Assembly (NCBI RefSeq): GCF_019802055.1
Contig: NZ_JAHVHW010000007.1
Location: 372,001-436,000, forward strand
DNA length: 64,000 bases
Source of the DNA: Ferrimonas balearica
Lineage (GTDB): Bacteria; Pseudomonadota; Gammaproteobacteria; Enterobacterales; Shewanellaceae
Direction: 5' to 3'
Both the position numbers and the translations under genes were made by a program. The notes under the pieces were generated by a model. It had not been told where the DNA came from. It saw only the letters and a list, made by a program, of their open reading frames with translations, and did no database searches. This document shows, one piece after another, positions 8,965 through 18,038 of this stretch (its first letter is position 1; each line of letters opens with the position of its first letter).

Positions 8965-10242
8965 TTAGAGCATGTCCCGCATCCGATACCAGGCCATGGC
9001 CAGAACCAGGGCAGGTGTGCGGAACAGTCGACCGCCAGGAAAATCCATATGGGGGATCTGGGAAACCAGGTCAAAACGCTCTGCGGTGCCCGCCACCGCT
9101 TCGGCCATCAGGCTGCCCGCCATACCGGTCAGAGCGATGCCATGTCCCGAGAAGCCCTGGGCAAAGAAGATGTTATTCGCCAGTCGGCCAAAGTGGGGGG
9201 CACGATTGACGGTGATCCCTACGTAGCCGCCCCAGGTGTACTCCTGCTTTACGCCCTTGAGCTGGGGGAACACCGTGTGCATCCGGGCCGCCATGGAGCC
9301 CGCCAGATTGATGGGATCCAGTGTGGAGTAACTGACCCGTCCGCCGAACAGCATGCGGTGGTCACCGGAAAGGCGGAAGTAATCCAGAACAAAGTTGATG
9401 TCGGCTACCGCCATGTTGTTGCGGATAAGCTCCCGGGCACGTTCTTCACCCAGCGGCTCGGTGGCGGTGATGTAAGTGCCCACCGGCATGATCTTGGTTT
9501 CGATCTTGGGGGCCAGGCCCTCCATATAGGCGTTACAGCACATCACCACGAACTTGGCGCGAACCTGCCCCTGGTCGGTGTGCAGCGTGACGGTATCACC
9601 CTGATCGATACGGATAACCGGGCTCTGCTCATAAAAGATGGCACCCGCTTCACTTGCTGCCCGAGCCAGGCCCAGGGTGTAGTTCAATGGATGCAGGTGG
9701 CCGGAGTTGGCATCAAACAGACCGCCAAGGTAACGGTCGGTCTGCATCTGTTCCTGAAGCTGAGCTTTGTTCCACATCTCGACGCTGCGGTAGCCATATT
9801 CATCCACCAGTTCGTCGTACCAGCCCTTCAGCTCACTCATATGGCGGGGCTTGATGGCTGCGTGCAGGTGGCCCGGGGCGAGATCGCACTGGATGTTGTA
9901 ATCCGCGATCCGCTGTTTGGTCAGTGAAACCGCTTCGTCGGCGATGTCCCAGAGTTTGTGCGCATCGTCTTTACCCACCAGCTTGGCCAGCTTGGCCTGT
10001 TCAGCGGCGTAGCCGAAAATCATCTGGCCACCGCTGCGGCCTGAGGCGCCCCAGCCAACCTTGGCGCCCTCCAATACGACAACTTTGTATCCACGCTTGG
10101 CCAGTTCAAGGGCCGCTGACGCGCCGGTGATGCCACTGCCGACGACGCAGACATCGGCTTCAATCTGCCCTTTCAGCGCAGGATGTTCCGGACGCTGATT
10201 GGCACTGGCGGCGTAATAGGAATCGGGGTGTTGTTGAGTCAT
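8965..10242 (-). CDS. puuB: gamma-glutamylputrescine oxidase
   Basis: It is an FAD-dependent amine oxidase of the DAO family that converts gamma-glutamylputrescine to gamma-glutamyl-gamma-aminobutyraldehyde, the second step of the Puu pathway. The 425 residues include the Rossmann motif GSGITG (35-40), the GASGRSGGQ flavin-contact motif typical of PuuB/OrdL proteins, and the C-terminal FAD motif FFAQGFSGHGI. Start: ATG 10242 follows AGGAT by 7 bases; a longer frame would overlap the puuA end. It begins 8 bases after the puuA stop codon, so the two are co-transcribed. Confidence 0.93.
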   Translation of the reverse strand: MTQQHPDSYYAASANQRPEHPALKGQIEADVCVVGSGITGASAALELAKRGYKVVVLEGAKVGWGASGRSGGQMIFGYAAEQAKLAKLVGKDDAHKLWDIADEAVSLTKQRIADYNIQCDLAPGHLHAAIKPRHMSELKGWYDELVDEYGYRSVEMWNKAQLQEQMQTDRYLGGLFDANSGHLHPLNYTLGLARAASEAGAIFYEQSPVIRIDQGDTVTLHTDQGQVRAKFVVMCCNAYMEGLAPKIETKIMPVGTYITATEPLGEERARELIRNNMAVADINFVLDYFRLSGDHRMLFGGRVSYSTLDPINLAGSMAARMHTVFPQLKGVKQEYTWGGYVGITVNRAPHFGRLANNIFFAQGFSGHGIALTGMAGSLMAEAVAGTAERFDLVSQIPHMDFPGGRLFRTPALVLAMAWYRMRDML

Positions 10243-10250
10243 AAAAGATC

Positions 10251-11630
10251 CTAGATGGTGTCCTGATACCACTGCATCTCAAGGGGGGTGATCTGTTGGT
10301 CGAAACGCTGGATTTCGGCCTCTTTCACACTGGCGTAGATGTCGGTGAAAGTGTCACCCAGCGCATCACGTATCAGAGAGGGACTGCGGAACACCTCAAG
10401 GGCATCTGCCCAGCGATGAGGCAGCGCAGGGAGGTCCTGCTCGTACGCGTTACCCTCTACCGGGGCAGGGGGCACCAATTTGCCTTCGATACCGTGAATG
10501 GCGCCGGCCAGAATGGCGGCGGTCACCAGATAGGGGTTGGCGTCTGCGCCAGCAACCCGGTGTTCGATTCGGGTATCACTGGCAGGTCCGTTCGGAATAC
10601 GCAGTGCCACCGTGCGGTTGTCATAGCCCCAACAGGGAGTGATGGGGACAAACATATCGGGCTGCAGTCGGCGGTAGCTGTTGGCATGGGGTGCAAACAA
10701 CAGCTGGCTCGAGGGCATCATCTCCAACAGACCAGCCACCGCTTGCTTCAGCAAAGTCTCATCCTGGGCAAAGCGGTTCTGACCGTTAGCATCGAGCAGA
10801 CTAAGGTGGATATGCATGCCGGAGCCACATTGATCCTGATGGGGCTTGGCCATAAAGGTGGCTCTGTGGCCATGTTTATGTGCCACCGCCTTGATGACCC
10901 GCTTAAGCAGCATCGCCTGATCACAGGCGGTTACCGGGTCCGGCAGATGATTCAGGTTGATCTCAAACTGTCCGGGAGCGTACTCGGCAACGGCGTTGCT
11001 GGCCGGGATCTGCTGAATCCGGCAGATGGCATTCACCTCATCGAGAAACTCACTGTACTGATCAAGGTCATCCACTGAATAACATTGCGTTGCAGTGACC
11101 CGGTGCTCGCCATCGGGGCTCATTGGCACCTGTGCCATGCCGTCCTGATCGTGCTTTGGGTCTACCAGATAGAACTCAAGCTCCACCGCCACACAAGCGG
11201 TCAGGCCCAGCTCGGCCAGACGGCCCACTTGGTTCGCCAGAACATTCCGGGGCTCGGCCGGGAAGGGGTTCCCGTCGTCATCCAGCATGGTGATCATCGC
11301 CTGGGCCATCGGTTTGGCATGCCAGGGCGCGGGCGCCAGGGTATGCGTCAGCATGGCGCAACGACGGTCTGCATCACCGGTGGAAAATCCCAGTCCGGTG
11401 CTTTCCGACGTTTCGCCAGTAATGTCGAGACCGAACACGGAAGCGGGCAGGCAAACGCCATCCTTGACCACTTTCGCCAGCTGTTCCGGTTGCATGCGTT
11501 TTCCGCGGAAAACCCCGTTGATATCAGGCAGAAGAAGGTCAATCGACGCCAAATCCGGGTTTGCTTCAATAAATTGTGCTGGGGTTACCCCCTCACCCTG
11601 GCTGGTAACCAGGTTCAGATGTTTAACCAT
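10251..11630 (-). CDS. puuA: gamma-glutamyl-polyamine ligase (glutamine synthetase-like)
   Basis: An ATP-dependent ligase of the glutamine synthetase family that joins glutamate to putrescine or a related amine, the entry step of the gamma-glutamyl route. The 459 residues show the GS ATP-site blocks: VELEFYLVD, SGMHIHLSLL, NSYRRLQPDMF and RIEHRVAGADANPYL. Adjacency to puuB and divergence from a second ligase support amine rather than ammonia as substrate. It differs strongly from the 11908 paralogue, so the two may divide substrates such as putrescine, cadaverine or diaminopropane. AAGGAT lies about 9 bases before ATG 11630. A PuuR-like motif at 11688-11700 is 58 bases upstream. Confidence 0.9.
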   Translation of the reverse strand: MVKHLNLVTSQGEGVTPAQFIEANPDLASIDLLLPDINGVFRGKRMQPEQLAKVVKDGVCLPASVFGLDITGETSESTGLGFSTGDADRRCAMLTHTLAPAPWHAKPMAQAMITMLDDDGNPFPAEPRNVLANQVGRLAELGLTACVAVELEFYLVDPKHDQDGMAQVPMSPDGEHRVTATQCYSVDDLDQYSEFLDEVNAICRIQQIPASNAVAEYAPGQFEINLNHLPDPVTACDQAMLLKRVIKAVAHKHGHRATFMAKPHQDQCGSGMHIHLSLLDANGQNRFAQDETLLKQAVAGLLEMMPSSQLLFAPHANSYRRLQPDMFVPITPCWGYDNRTVALRIPNGPASDTRIEHRVAGADANPYLVTAAILAGAIHGIEGKLVPPAPVEGNAYEQDLPALPHRWADALEVFRSPSLIRDALGDTFTDIYASVKEAEIQRFDQQITPLEMQWYQDTI

Positions 11631-11687
11631 ACAGTACGGATCCTTCCTGGACTTTCTCTTTTATGGTGTTCGAAAAGTAGACCATGG

Positions 11688-11700
11688 CGTTTAGTAATAT
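11688..11700 (+). promoter_or_regulatory. PuuR-like operator candidate, puuA side
   Basis: CGTTTAGTAATAT matches 11 of 13 positions of the TGTTTAGTATTAT motif found upstream of bauA. It lies 58 bases before the minus-strand puuA start, within the divergent region 11631-11907. Candidate by motif recurrence. Confidence 0.5.
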
Positions 11701-11844
11701 GCAACACTGTGGTGATTGATGGCACGAAAAACCCCAATTTTTGTCTCTGCATTAAAATTTAATAAACGCCGCGTGGTTGACAAGAAACTGAGTGCATGCA
11801 AAGTTGAGCCAATGTTGATCATCCGTTGATCAGCTGTTTCATTT

Positions 11845-11858
11845 AATAAAATAAACAT
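11845..11858 (-). promoter_or_regulatory. PuuR-like operator candidate, ligase 2 side
   Basis: AATAAAATAAACAT on the plus strand reads ATGTTTATTTTATT on the minus strand. The 12-mer AATAAAATAAAC recurs exactly at 27896-27907, before puuC. It is 50 bases before the ATG at 11908. Confidence 0.5.
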
Positions 11859-11907
11859 TCAGCGAACTATAAAAGGGAGCCCGGGCCGCACCGGGACTGA
11901 GGTGAGT

Positions 11908-13239
11908 ATGGAAAGGATCCGCGCCTGGATGGGCGAGAACAGGATCACTGAGGTGGAGTGTCTTATCCCCGACTTCACAGGCAACGCTCGTGGGAAGATT
12001 CTCCCTGCTGAAAAATTCCTGAGAGATCGCGGCATGCGTCTCCCGGAGAATATCTTTATCCAGACCGTCACCGGCGACTGGCCGGACGATGACGACATGG
12101 TGGATCCCATTGAGCGGGACATGGTGCTGGTGCCTGATGCCAACACACTGCGGTTTGTCCCTTGGGCTGCAGAGCCTACCGGCCAGGTGATCCACGACTG
12201 CTACAACCCCGATGGCTCGCTGGTGGACATTGCCCCCCGCAGCGTATTGCGTCGAGTACTCGACCTATATAAAGAGCAGGGCTGGACCCCGGTCGTCGCC
12301 CCTGAACTGGAGTTTTTCCTGGTTCAGAAGAACGTGGACTGGGACTATCCCCTTGAGCCGCCCATCGGCCGTAACGGCCGACCGGAGACCGCGCGTCAGT
12401 CCTTCTCTATTGATGCGGTGAACGAGTTCGACCCCATCTTCGAAGAGATGTACGACTTCTGTGAGGCTCAGGGCCTGGAAGTGGACACCCTGGTGCATGA
12501 GCAAGGCGCAGCCCAGATGGAGCTGAATTTCCTGCATGGCGATGCCATGGATTTGGCGGATCAGGTCTTCCTCTTTAAGCGCACCATGCGTGAGGCGGCA
12601 CTGCGTCATGACGTATACGCCACCTTTATGGCCAAGCCGATGGAGGAGGAGCCCGGCAGCTCCATGCACATCCACCAGAGCGTGCTCGACCGTGAAGGCA
12701 ACAATATCTTTGCTGGTCAGAACGGCGGCTTCAGTACCGCATTCAAGCGCTATATCGGCGGCATCCAGAAACACACCAAGGCGGCCCTGGCGTTCCAGGC
12801 TCCGAACGTGAACTCCTATCGCCGTCTGGCCTTTGGTGACAGCGCACCTACCTCTATGCATTGGGGTGTCGACAACCGCACTGTGGGTTTGCGTGTGCCG
12901 CACTGTGATGCTGCCAACACCCGGGTAGAGAACCGCTTTGCCGGTGCGGACGCCAACCCCTATCTGGCCATGGCGGTCACCCTGGCGTGTGGCTACATCG
13001 GCATGATGAAAGGCTACGAGTGCACTGACCCCCTGACCACCTCAGCTTACGACCAGCCGTTCGGGCTGACTCGCACCCTTGAGGAGAGCCTGCAGGCTCT
13101 GGAGCAGGACAAAGACCTGGCGGAAGTACTGGGTAAGCGTTTTGTTGAAGCCTTCGTGGCAGTTAAGCGCAAGGAGTATGAGACCTACTCCAAGGTGATC
13201 AGCTCCTGGGAGCGGGAGTTCCTCCTGCTCAACGTATAA
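11908..13239 (+). CDS. second gamma-glutamylputrescine synthetase-like ligase
   Basis: A 443-residue glutamine synthetase-family ligase with the GS blocks APELEFFLV, GSSMHIHQSV, NSYRRLAFGDSAPT and RVENRFAGADANPYL. It starts an operon with the SpuC-type aminotransferase and potFGHI, so its substrate is probably an imported polyamine; this arrangement resembles the Pseudomonas spu locus, where the ligase is SpuI. Start: ATG 11908 has GAGG five bases upstream, better than the GTG at 11902. Family and amine ligation are well supported; exact amine unknown. Confidence 0.88.
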   Translation: MERIRAWMGENRITEVECLIPDFTGNARGKILPAEKFLRDRGMRLPENIFIQTVTGDWPDDDDMVDPIERDMVLVPDANTLRFVPWAAEPTGQVIHDCYNPDGSLVDIAPRSVLRRVLDLYKEQGWTPVVAPELEFFLVQKNVDWDYPLEPPIGRNGRPETARQSFSIDAVNEFDPIFEEMYDFCEAQGLEVDTLVHEQGAAQMELNFLHGDAMDLADQVFLFKRTMREAALRHDVYATFMAKPMEEEPGSSMHIHQSVLDREGNNIFAGQNGGFSTAFKRYIGGIQKHTKAALAFQAPNVNSYRRLAFGDSAPTSMHWGVDNRTVGLRVPHCDAANTRVENRFAGADANPYLAMAVTLACGYIGMMKGYECTDPLTTSAYDQPFGLTRTLEESLQALEQDKDLAEVLGKRFVEAFVAVKRKEYETYSKVISSWEREFLLLNV

Positions 13240-13266
13240 GCGTCAGCGATGAATAAGGATAAGGCT

Positions 13267-14640
13267 ATGACTCAGAATCTCGGCCAGCAGACTCAGGCCT
13301 GGCAACAACTGGATGCAGCCCATCACCTGCACCCTTTTACCGACAATGGCGCGCTCAATGCCAAAGGCAGCCGCGTGATCACCCACGCTGATGGCATCTA
13401 CGTTTATGGTCCGGATGGGGATGCCATCCTCGACGGCATGGCGGGCCTGTGGTGTGTGAACATGGGCTACGGCCGCCAGGAGTTAGTGGACGCGGCCACT
13501 GAGCAGATGAAAACGCTGCCTTACTACAACCTGTTTTTCCAGTGCACCCATCCGCCGGCCACCGAGCTGGCGGCACGGCTGACCTCACTGCTGCCTGACC
13601 ACCTGAACCGCGTGTTCTTTACCGGTTCCGGCTCAGAGTGTAACGACACCGTGATCCGCATGGTACGCCACTACTGGGCTTCCCAGGGGCAGCCGAGCCG
13701 TAAGGCGATCATCAGCCGTCACAACGCGTATCACGGTTCCACCATGGCCGGTGCCAGTCTCGGCGGAATGAAGCCGATGCATGCCCAGGGTGGCTTGCCG
13801 ATCCCGGATATCCACCATATCGACCAGCCCTATCACTTTGGTGAGGGGCAGGGCATGGACCCGAATGAGTTTGGTCTGGAACGCGCCCGTCAGTTGGAAG
13901 CCAAGATTCTGGAGCTGGGCCCGGAGAATGTGGCGGCCTTTATTGGTGAGCCGGTTCAGGGCGCTGGCGGCGTGATCATTCCGCCGGACAGCTACTGGCC
14001 TGAAATCCAGCGCATCTGCCGTGAGTACGACATTTTGCTGGTGAGCGATGAAGTGATCTGTGGCTTTGGCCGCCTCGGCCACTGGCTGGGTTGTGAACAC
14101 TTTGGTGTGAAGCCTGACCTGGTCTGTATGGCCAAGGGCATCACCTCCGGTTACGTGCCCCTGGGTGCGGTTGCGGTTGGTGACCGTGTTGCAAAAGGGT
14201 TGCTTGAAAACGGTGGTGAGTTTAATCATGGGTTTACCTATTCCGGTCACCCGGTGGCGTGTGCTGTGGCCAGTGCCAACCTGGAGCTGATGGAGCAGGA
14301 GGAGATCCTGGATAGAATTCAGACCCGGATCAGTCCCTACCTGCAGAAGCGCTGGGCGGAGCTGGCGGATCATCCGCTGGTCGGCCAGGCCCGGGGCCTG
14401 GGCATGGTTGCCGCACTGGAGCTGGTGGCGGATAAGGAAACCGGTGAACGATTCGATGAGAAGGTAGGCGCGGGAACCGTCTGCCGGGATCAGTGCATCG
14501 AAAGTGGCCTGGTGATGCGGGCGGTGGGAGACACCATGATCATCTCCCCGCCGCTGGTGATCACCGAGGCCGAGATTGACGAGCTTGTAGCTCGGGCAAG
14601 GCGCAGTCTTGACCTGACTTGGCAGAAGCTAACAGGTTGA
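13267..14640 (+). CDS. spuC: putrescine/polyamine:pyruvate aminotransferase
   Basis: A class III PLP-dependent aminotransferase that moves the amino group of putrescine (and often cadaverine) to pyruvate, giving 4-aminobutanal and alanine. The 457 residues align along their length with Pseudomonas SpuC (AGLWCVNMGYGR, YYNLFFQCTHPP, FFTGSGSECNDT). The PLP lysine is Lys290 (CMAKGITSGY) and the aspartate lies in SDEVICGFGR. Start: ATG 13267 has AAGGAT just upstream; the ATG at 13249 lacks a ribosome site. It follows the ligase by 27 bases and precedes potF by 37, so it belongs to the uptake and catabolism operon. Confidence 0.93.
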   Translation: MTQNLGQQTQAWQQLDAAHHLHPFTDNGALNAKGSRVITHADGIYVYGPDGDAILDGMAGLWCVNMGYGRQELVDAATEQMKTLPYYNLFFQCTHPPATELAARLTSLLPDHLNRVFFTGSGSECNDTVIRMVRHYWASQGQPSRKAIISRHNAYHGSTMAGASLGGMKPMHAQGGLPIPDIHHIDQPYHFGEGQGMDPNEFGLERARQLEAKILELGPENVAAFIGEPVQGAGGVIIPPDSYWPEIQRICREYDILLVSDEVICGFGRLGHWLGCEHFGVKPDLVCMAKGITSGYVPLGAVAVGDRVAKGLLENGGEFNHGFTYSGHPVACAVASANLELMEQEEILDRIQTRISPYLQKRWAELADHPLVGQARGLGMVAALELVADKETGERFDEKVGAGTVCRDQCIESGLVMRAVGDTMIISPPLVITEAEIDELVARARRSLDLTWQKLTG

Positions 14641-14677
14641 GCCTTGTGGAAGTTTGACCACAACTAGGAGAGAAACG

Positions 14678-15772
14678 ATGAACCACACCCTGCGCCTGCT
14701 GGCCAGTGCAACCGTTGCGGCAACCATGAGTGCGTCTGTCGCAGCGGCGGACAACAAGCTCCATGTCTACAACTGGTCTGATTACATTGCAGAAGACACC
14801 ATTGCCAACTTTGAAAAAGAGACCGGCATCGAAGTGGTGTACGACGTATTCGATTCCAATGAGGTATTGGAAGCCAAGTTGCTGACTGGCAACAGCGGCT
14901 TCGATCTGGTGGTCCCCTCCAGCGACTTCCTGGGTCGTCAGGCACAGGCTGGGGCATTCCAGGCTCTGGACCGCAGCAAACTGCCCAACTACAGCAATCT
15001 GGATCCCAAGTTGATGCAGATCCTCGAGGATAAGGACCCGGGCAACAAGTACGCGGTTCCCTATCTGTGGGGCACCACCGGTCTGGGCTACAACGTCGAT
15101 GCCATGGCCAAAATCTTTGGCGAAGACTTTGAAGTGAACAGCTGGGACCTGGTGTTCAATCCTGAGATGATCTCCAAGATCGATTGTGGTGTGGCGTTCC
15201 TCAATGCGCCGTCTGAGATCATTCCGGCGGCCATGCACTATCTGGGTATGGATCCCAACTCCACCAATCCCAAGGATGTGGAGCCTGCGGAAGAGCTGCT
15301 GTTGAAGGTGCGTCCGTACATCACGTACTTCCACTCTTCCCAGTTCATCAACGACCTGGCCAACGGCGACATCTGTCTGGCGGTAGGCTGGTCTGGTGAC
15401 ATTCTGCAGGCTGCTGATCGTGCCGATGAAGCCGACAACGGCATCACCATTGAGTACGTGATCCCGCAAGAGGGCACCCTGGTGTGGTTCGATCTGATGG
15501 CGATTCCCCGCGATGCTCGCAACGTGGATGCCGCCCACCAGTTCATCAACTACCTGATGCGTCCTGACGTGATGGCAGAGATCTCCAACTACGTCTGGTA
15601 TGCCAACGCGATCCCCTCCTCTAAGGAAGCGATCGACGAAGAGGTGACCGGTCACCCGGGTATCTATCCGCCGGCAGAGGTGCAAGCCAAACTGTGGGGC
15701 GCCAAGATCACCCCGCCGAAGATGAACCGGGCCTTGACTTCCTCTTGGAACCGCATCAAAAAGGGATTGTAA
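14678..15772 (+). CDS. potF: putrescine ABC transporter, periplasmic binding protein
   Basis: The binding protein of the PotFGHI importer, exported by a signal peptide (1-24, ending SVAAA). The mature part begins with HVYNWSDYIAEDTI; Ser34 and Asp35 correspond to the ligand-contact pair Ser38/Asp39 of E. coli PotF, and VPSSDFL follows at the next contact. The length of 364 residues is close to PotF. AGGAGA precedes the ATG by 6 bases. A 215-base structured gap separates it from potG. Putrescine is the most likely ligand. Confidence 0.93.
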   Translation: MNHTLRLLASATVAATMSASVAAADNKLHVYNWSDYIAEDTIANFEKETGIEVVYDVFDSNEVLEAKLLTGNSGFDLVVPSSDFLGRQAQAGAFQALDRSKLPNYSNLDPKLMQILEDKDPGNKYAVPYLWGTTGLGYNVDAMAKIFGEDFEVNSWDLVFNPEMISKIDCGVAFLNAPSEIIPAAMHYLGMDPNSTNPKDVEPAEELLLKVRPYITYFHSSQFINDLANGDICLAVGWSGDILQAADRADEADNGITIEYVIPQEGTLVWFDLMAIPRDARNVDAAHQFINYLMRPDVMAEISNYVWYANAIPSSKEAIDEEVTGHPGIYPPAEVQAKLWGAKITPPKMNRALTSSWNRIKKGL

Positions 15773-15987
15773 CGCCCTGATAGCAAAGGAATGTTAGTTA
15801 GAGAAGTGTAGTAGGGCAGCGGGTCGACGTTTTGGACCTGGGGGGGTTTAGTCTTCCCCGCTGCCCGCCTTTCTTACTGGGACCCTCAACAGAACGTCCC
15901 AGGTCGGTGTCCCTGCTGCGGTCGGATCGTAAGATCCGTCAGGGTCCTGGCCTCCCCCTCGACATAACAATAACAGGGAGTAGATCC
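15773..15987 (+). other. structured potF-potG intercistronic region
   Basis: No gene. It contains a perfect 10-bp inverted repeat, GGGCAGCGGG (15814-15823) and CCCGCTGCCC (15857-15866), then a hairpin of TGGGAC with GTCCCA (about 15877-15900) and GGATC-GTAA-GATCC (about 15925-15938). No strong T tract follows the first stem, so it may act as an RNA processing or stability element that keeps potF transcripts in excess. Confidence 0.5.
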
Positions 15988-17121
15988 ATGGCCGCGATGG
16001 AACAGGCAACGGAAACGGCAACCGCCTCAATCAAACCACCAAAACCGCTTCTTCAGATCAAAGGGATCAGCAAGTCTTTTGACGGCGTGGCCGCCGTAGA
16101 TGACGTTGATCTGACCATCTATGAAGGCGAAATCTTTGCACTGCTGGGCGCATCCGGCTGTGGAAAGTCCACTCTGCTGAGGATGCTGGCGGGATTTGAA
16201 TCGCCCAGTGCCGGGCAGATCCTTCTGGATGGGGAAGATTTGGCGACGGTGCCGCCTTATGAGCGGCCTGTGAACATGATGTTCCAGTCCTATGCGCTGT
16301 TTCCCCATATGACGGTGTGGGACAACATTGCGTTTGGCCTCAAGCAGGACAAACTGCCGAAGAATGAGATCAACCAGCGCGTTAAAGAGATGCTGGAGAT
16401 CGTCCATATGACGGAATACGCCCGTCGTAAACCCCATCAGCTTTCCGGCGGTCAGCGTCAGCGTGTGGCTCTGGCTCGAAGCCTGGCCAAGCGCCCCAAG
16501 TTGCTTCTGCTTGATGAGCCCATGGGCGCACTGGATAAAAAACTCCGTGAGCAGATGCAGCTGGAAGTGGTGGATATCCTTGAGCGGGTCGGTGTGACCT
16601 GCGTGATGGTGACCCACGATCAGGAGGAAGCGATGACCATGGCCTGGCGACTGGCCATTATGGATCGCGGACGTCTGGTTCAGGTGGGCAAACCCAAAGA
16701 GATCTATGAGTCTCCGAACTGCCGGATGAGTGCGGAGTTTATTGGTTCCGTGAACATCTTCGAGGGCAACCTGATGGAGAAGGAGGGCACCACCATTCAG
16801 TGCGATGCCTTGCCGACACCCATTCAGGTGGAACACCCGGTGTCAGCCAATGCGGGCATGGCGCTGATGGTTGCGGTACGCCCTGAAAAGATCGCCCTGA
16901 CCCGTCAGGCGCCCTCGAATGCCGACAACGCGTGCCAGGGTGTGGTGGAAGACATCGCTTATCTGGGCGGCCAATCCATCTATCATGTCCGGCTTCCCTC
17001 CGGCATTAAGGTGATCGCGACCCGCCCCAACGTGGACCGTCTGCGCAATGGCCAGCCGGTATGGGAAGAAACCGTCTGGCTCAGCTGGCAGTCAGACGCT
17101 GGTGTGGTACTGACCGTATGA
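15988..17121 (+). CDS. potG: putrescine ABC transporter, ATP-binding protein
   Basis: The ATPase that drives putrescine import. The 377 residues equal E. coli PotG in length. Walker A is GASGCGKS (54-61), the Q-loop is MFQSYALFP, the signature is LSGGQRQRVALARSLA, Walker B is LLLLDEPMGAL and the switch histidine is in MVTHDQEEA. A TOBE-type domain fills the last 120 residues. Start: ATG 15988 follows AGGGAG by 7 bases. Its stop codon overlaps the potH start (ATGA), so translation is coupled. Confidence 0.95.
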   Translation: MAAMEQATETATASIKPPKPLLQIKGISKSFDGVAAVDDVDLTIYEGEIFALLGASGCGKSTLLRMLAGFESPSAGQILLDGEDLATVPPYERPVNMMFQSYALFPHMTVWDNIAFGLKQDKLPKNEINQRVKEMLEIVHMTEYARRKPHQLSGGQRQRVALARSLAKRPKLLLLDEPMGALDKKLREQMQLEVVDILERVGVTCVMVTHDQEEAMTMAWRLAIMDRGRLVQVGKPKEIYESPNCRMSAEFIGSVNIFEGNLMEKEGTTIQCDALPTPIQVEHPVSANAGMALMVAVRPEKIALTRQAPSNADNACQGVVEDIAYLGGQSIYHVRLPSGIKVIATRPNVDRLRNGQPVWEETVWLSWQSDAGVVLTV

Positions 17122-18038
17122 GCCTGATGACCAAACTCAAGGGCTCATGGCGTAAACGCCGGTTGGGCCGCTCGCTGGTGATCAGCCTGCCATACGGCTG
17201 GCTGGCCCTGTTTTTCCTGGTGCCCTTTGCCATCGTTTTTAAGATCTCCCTGTCAGAAGCACAGATCGCCATTCCGCCTTACAGCGACCTGGTGACCTTT
17301 GTCGATGACAAGCTTCAGATGGTGCTGAACATCAGCAACTATTACTACCTGTTGGAGGACGATCTCTACGTCGACAGCTACCTGCAGTCGCTTAAGATCG
17401 CCGCGCATTCAACGCTGTTCTGCTTGCTGATGGGACTGCCCATCGCCTGGGCCATTGTGCACTCGACTCCCTCCAGCCGGAATCTGCTGCTGATGCTGAT
17501 CATCCTGCCGAGCTGGACCTCCTTCCTTATCCGCATCTACGCCTGGATCGGCATCCTCAAGAACAACGGATTGATGAACAACCTGTTGCTCTGGCTGGGG
17601 GTGATAGATCAGCCACTGCAGATCCTGCACACCCCCTGGGCGGTGTATATCGGCATCGTTTACGCCTATCTGCCCTTTATGATCCTGCCGCTCTACTCGG
17701 CATTGATGCGACTGGATTACTCCCTGGTGGAAGCCGCTCAGGATCTGGGGGCCCGTCAGGTGACCATCTTCTTCAACGTGATTCTGCCCTCCATCAAGGG
17801 CGGCGTGATTGCGGGCGCCATGCTGGTGTTCATTCCGGCGGTTGGGGAGTTTGTGATCCCTGAGCTGCTGGGTGGCCCAGACTCTCTGCTGATTGGCCGG
17901 GTGCTGTGGCAAGAGTTCTTTAATAACCGTGATTGGCCGGTGGCCTCGGCGGTTGCGATGGTGATGTTGTTGCTGTTGATGGTGCCGATCCTCTGGTTCC
18001 ATCGTTACCAGACCAAAGAGTTGGAGGGACAAGCATGA
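17118..18038 (+). CDS. potH: putrescine ABC transporter, permease subunit 1
   Basis: An inner-membrane permease of 306 residues with about six transmembrane helices, the first at LPYGWLALFFLVPFAIVF. The cytoplasmic loop that docks to PotG is EAAQDLGARQVTIFFNVILP, the EAA motif of binding-protein-dependent importers. The start overlaps the potG stop by four bases, and its own stop overlaps the potI start in the same way. With PotI it forms the channel. Confidence 0.94.
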   Translation: MSLMTKLKGSWRKRRLGRSLVISLPYGWLALFFLVPFAIVFKISLSEAQIAIPPYSDLVTFVDDKLQMVLNISNYYYLLEDDLYVDSYLQSLKIAAHSTLFCLLMGLPIAWAIVHSTPSSRNLLLMLIILPSWTSFLIRIYAWIGILKNNGLMNNLLLWLGVIDQPLQILHTPWAVYIGIVYAYLPFMILPLYSALMRLDYSLVEAAQDLGARQVTIFFNVILPSIKGGVIAGAMLVFIPAVGEFVIPELLGGPDSLLIGRVLWQEFFNNRDWPVASAVAMVMLLLLMVPILWFHRYQTKELEGQA

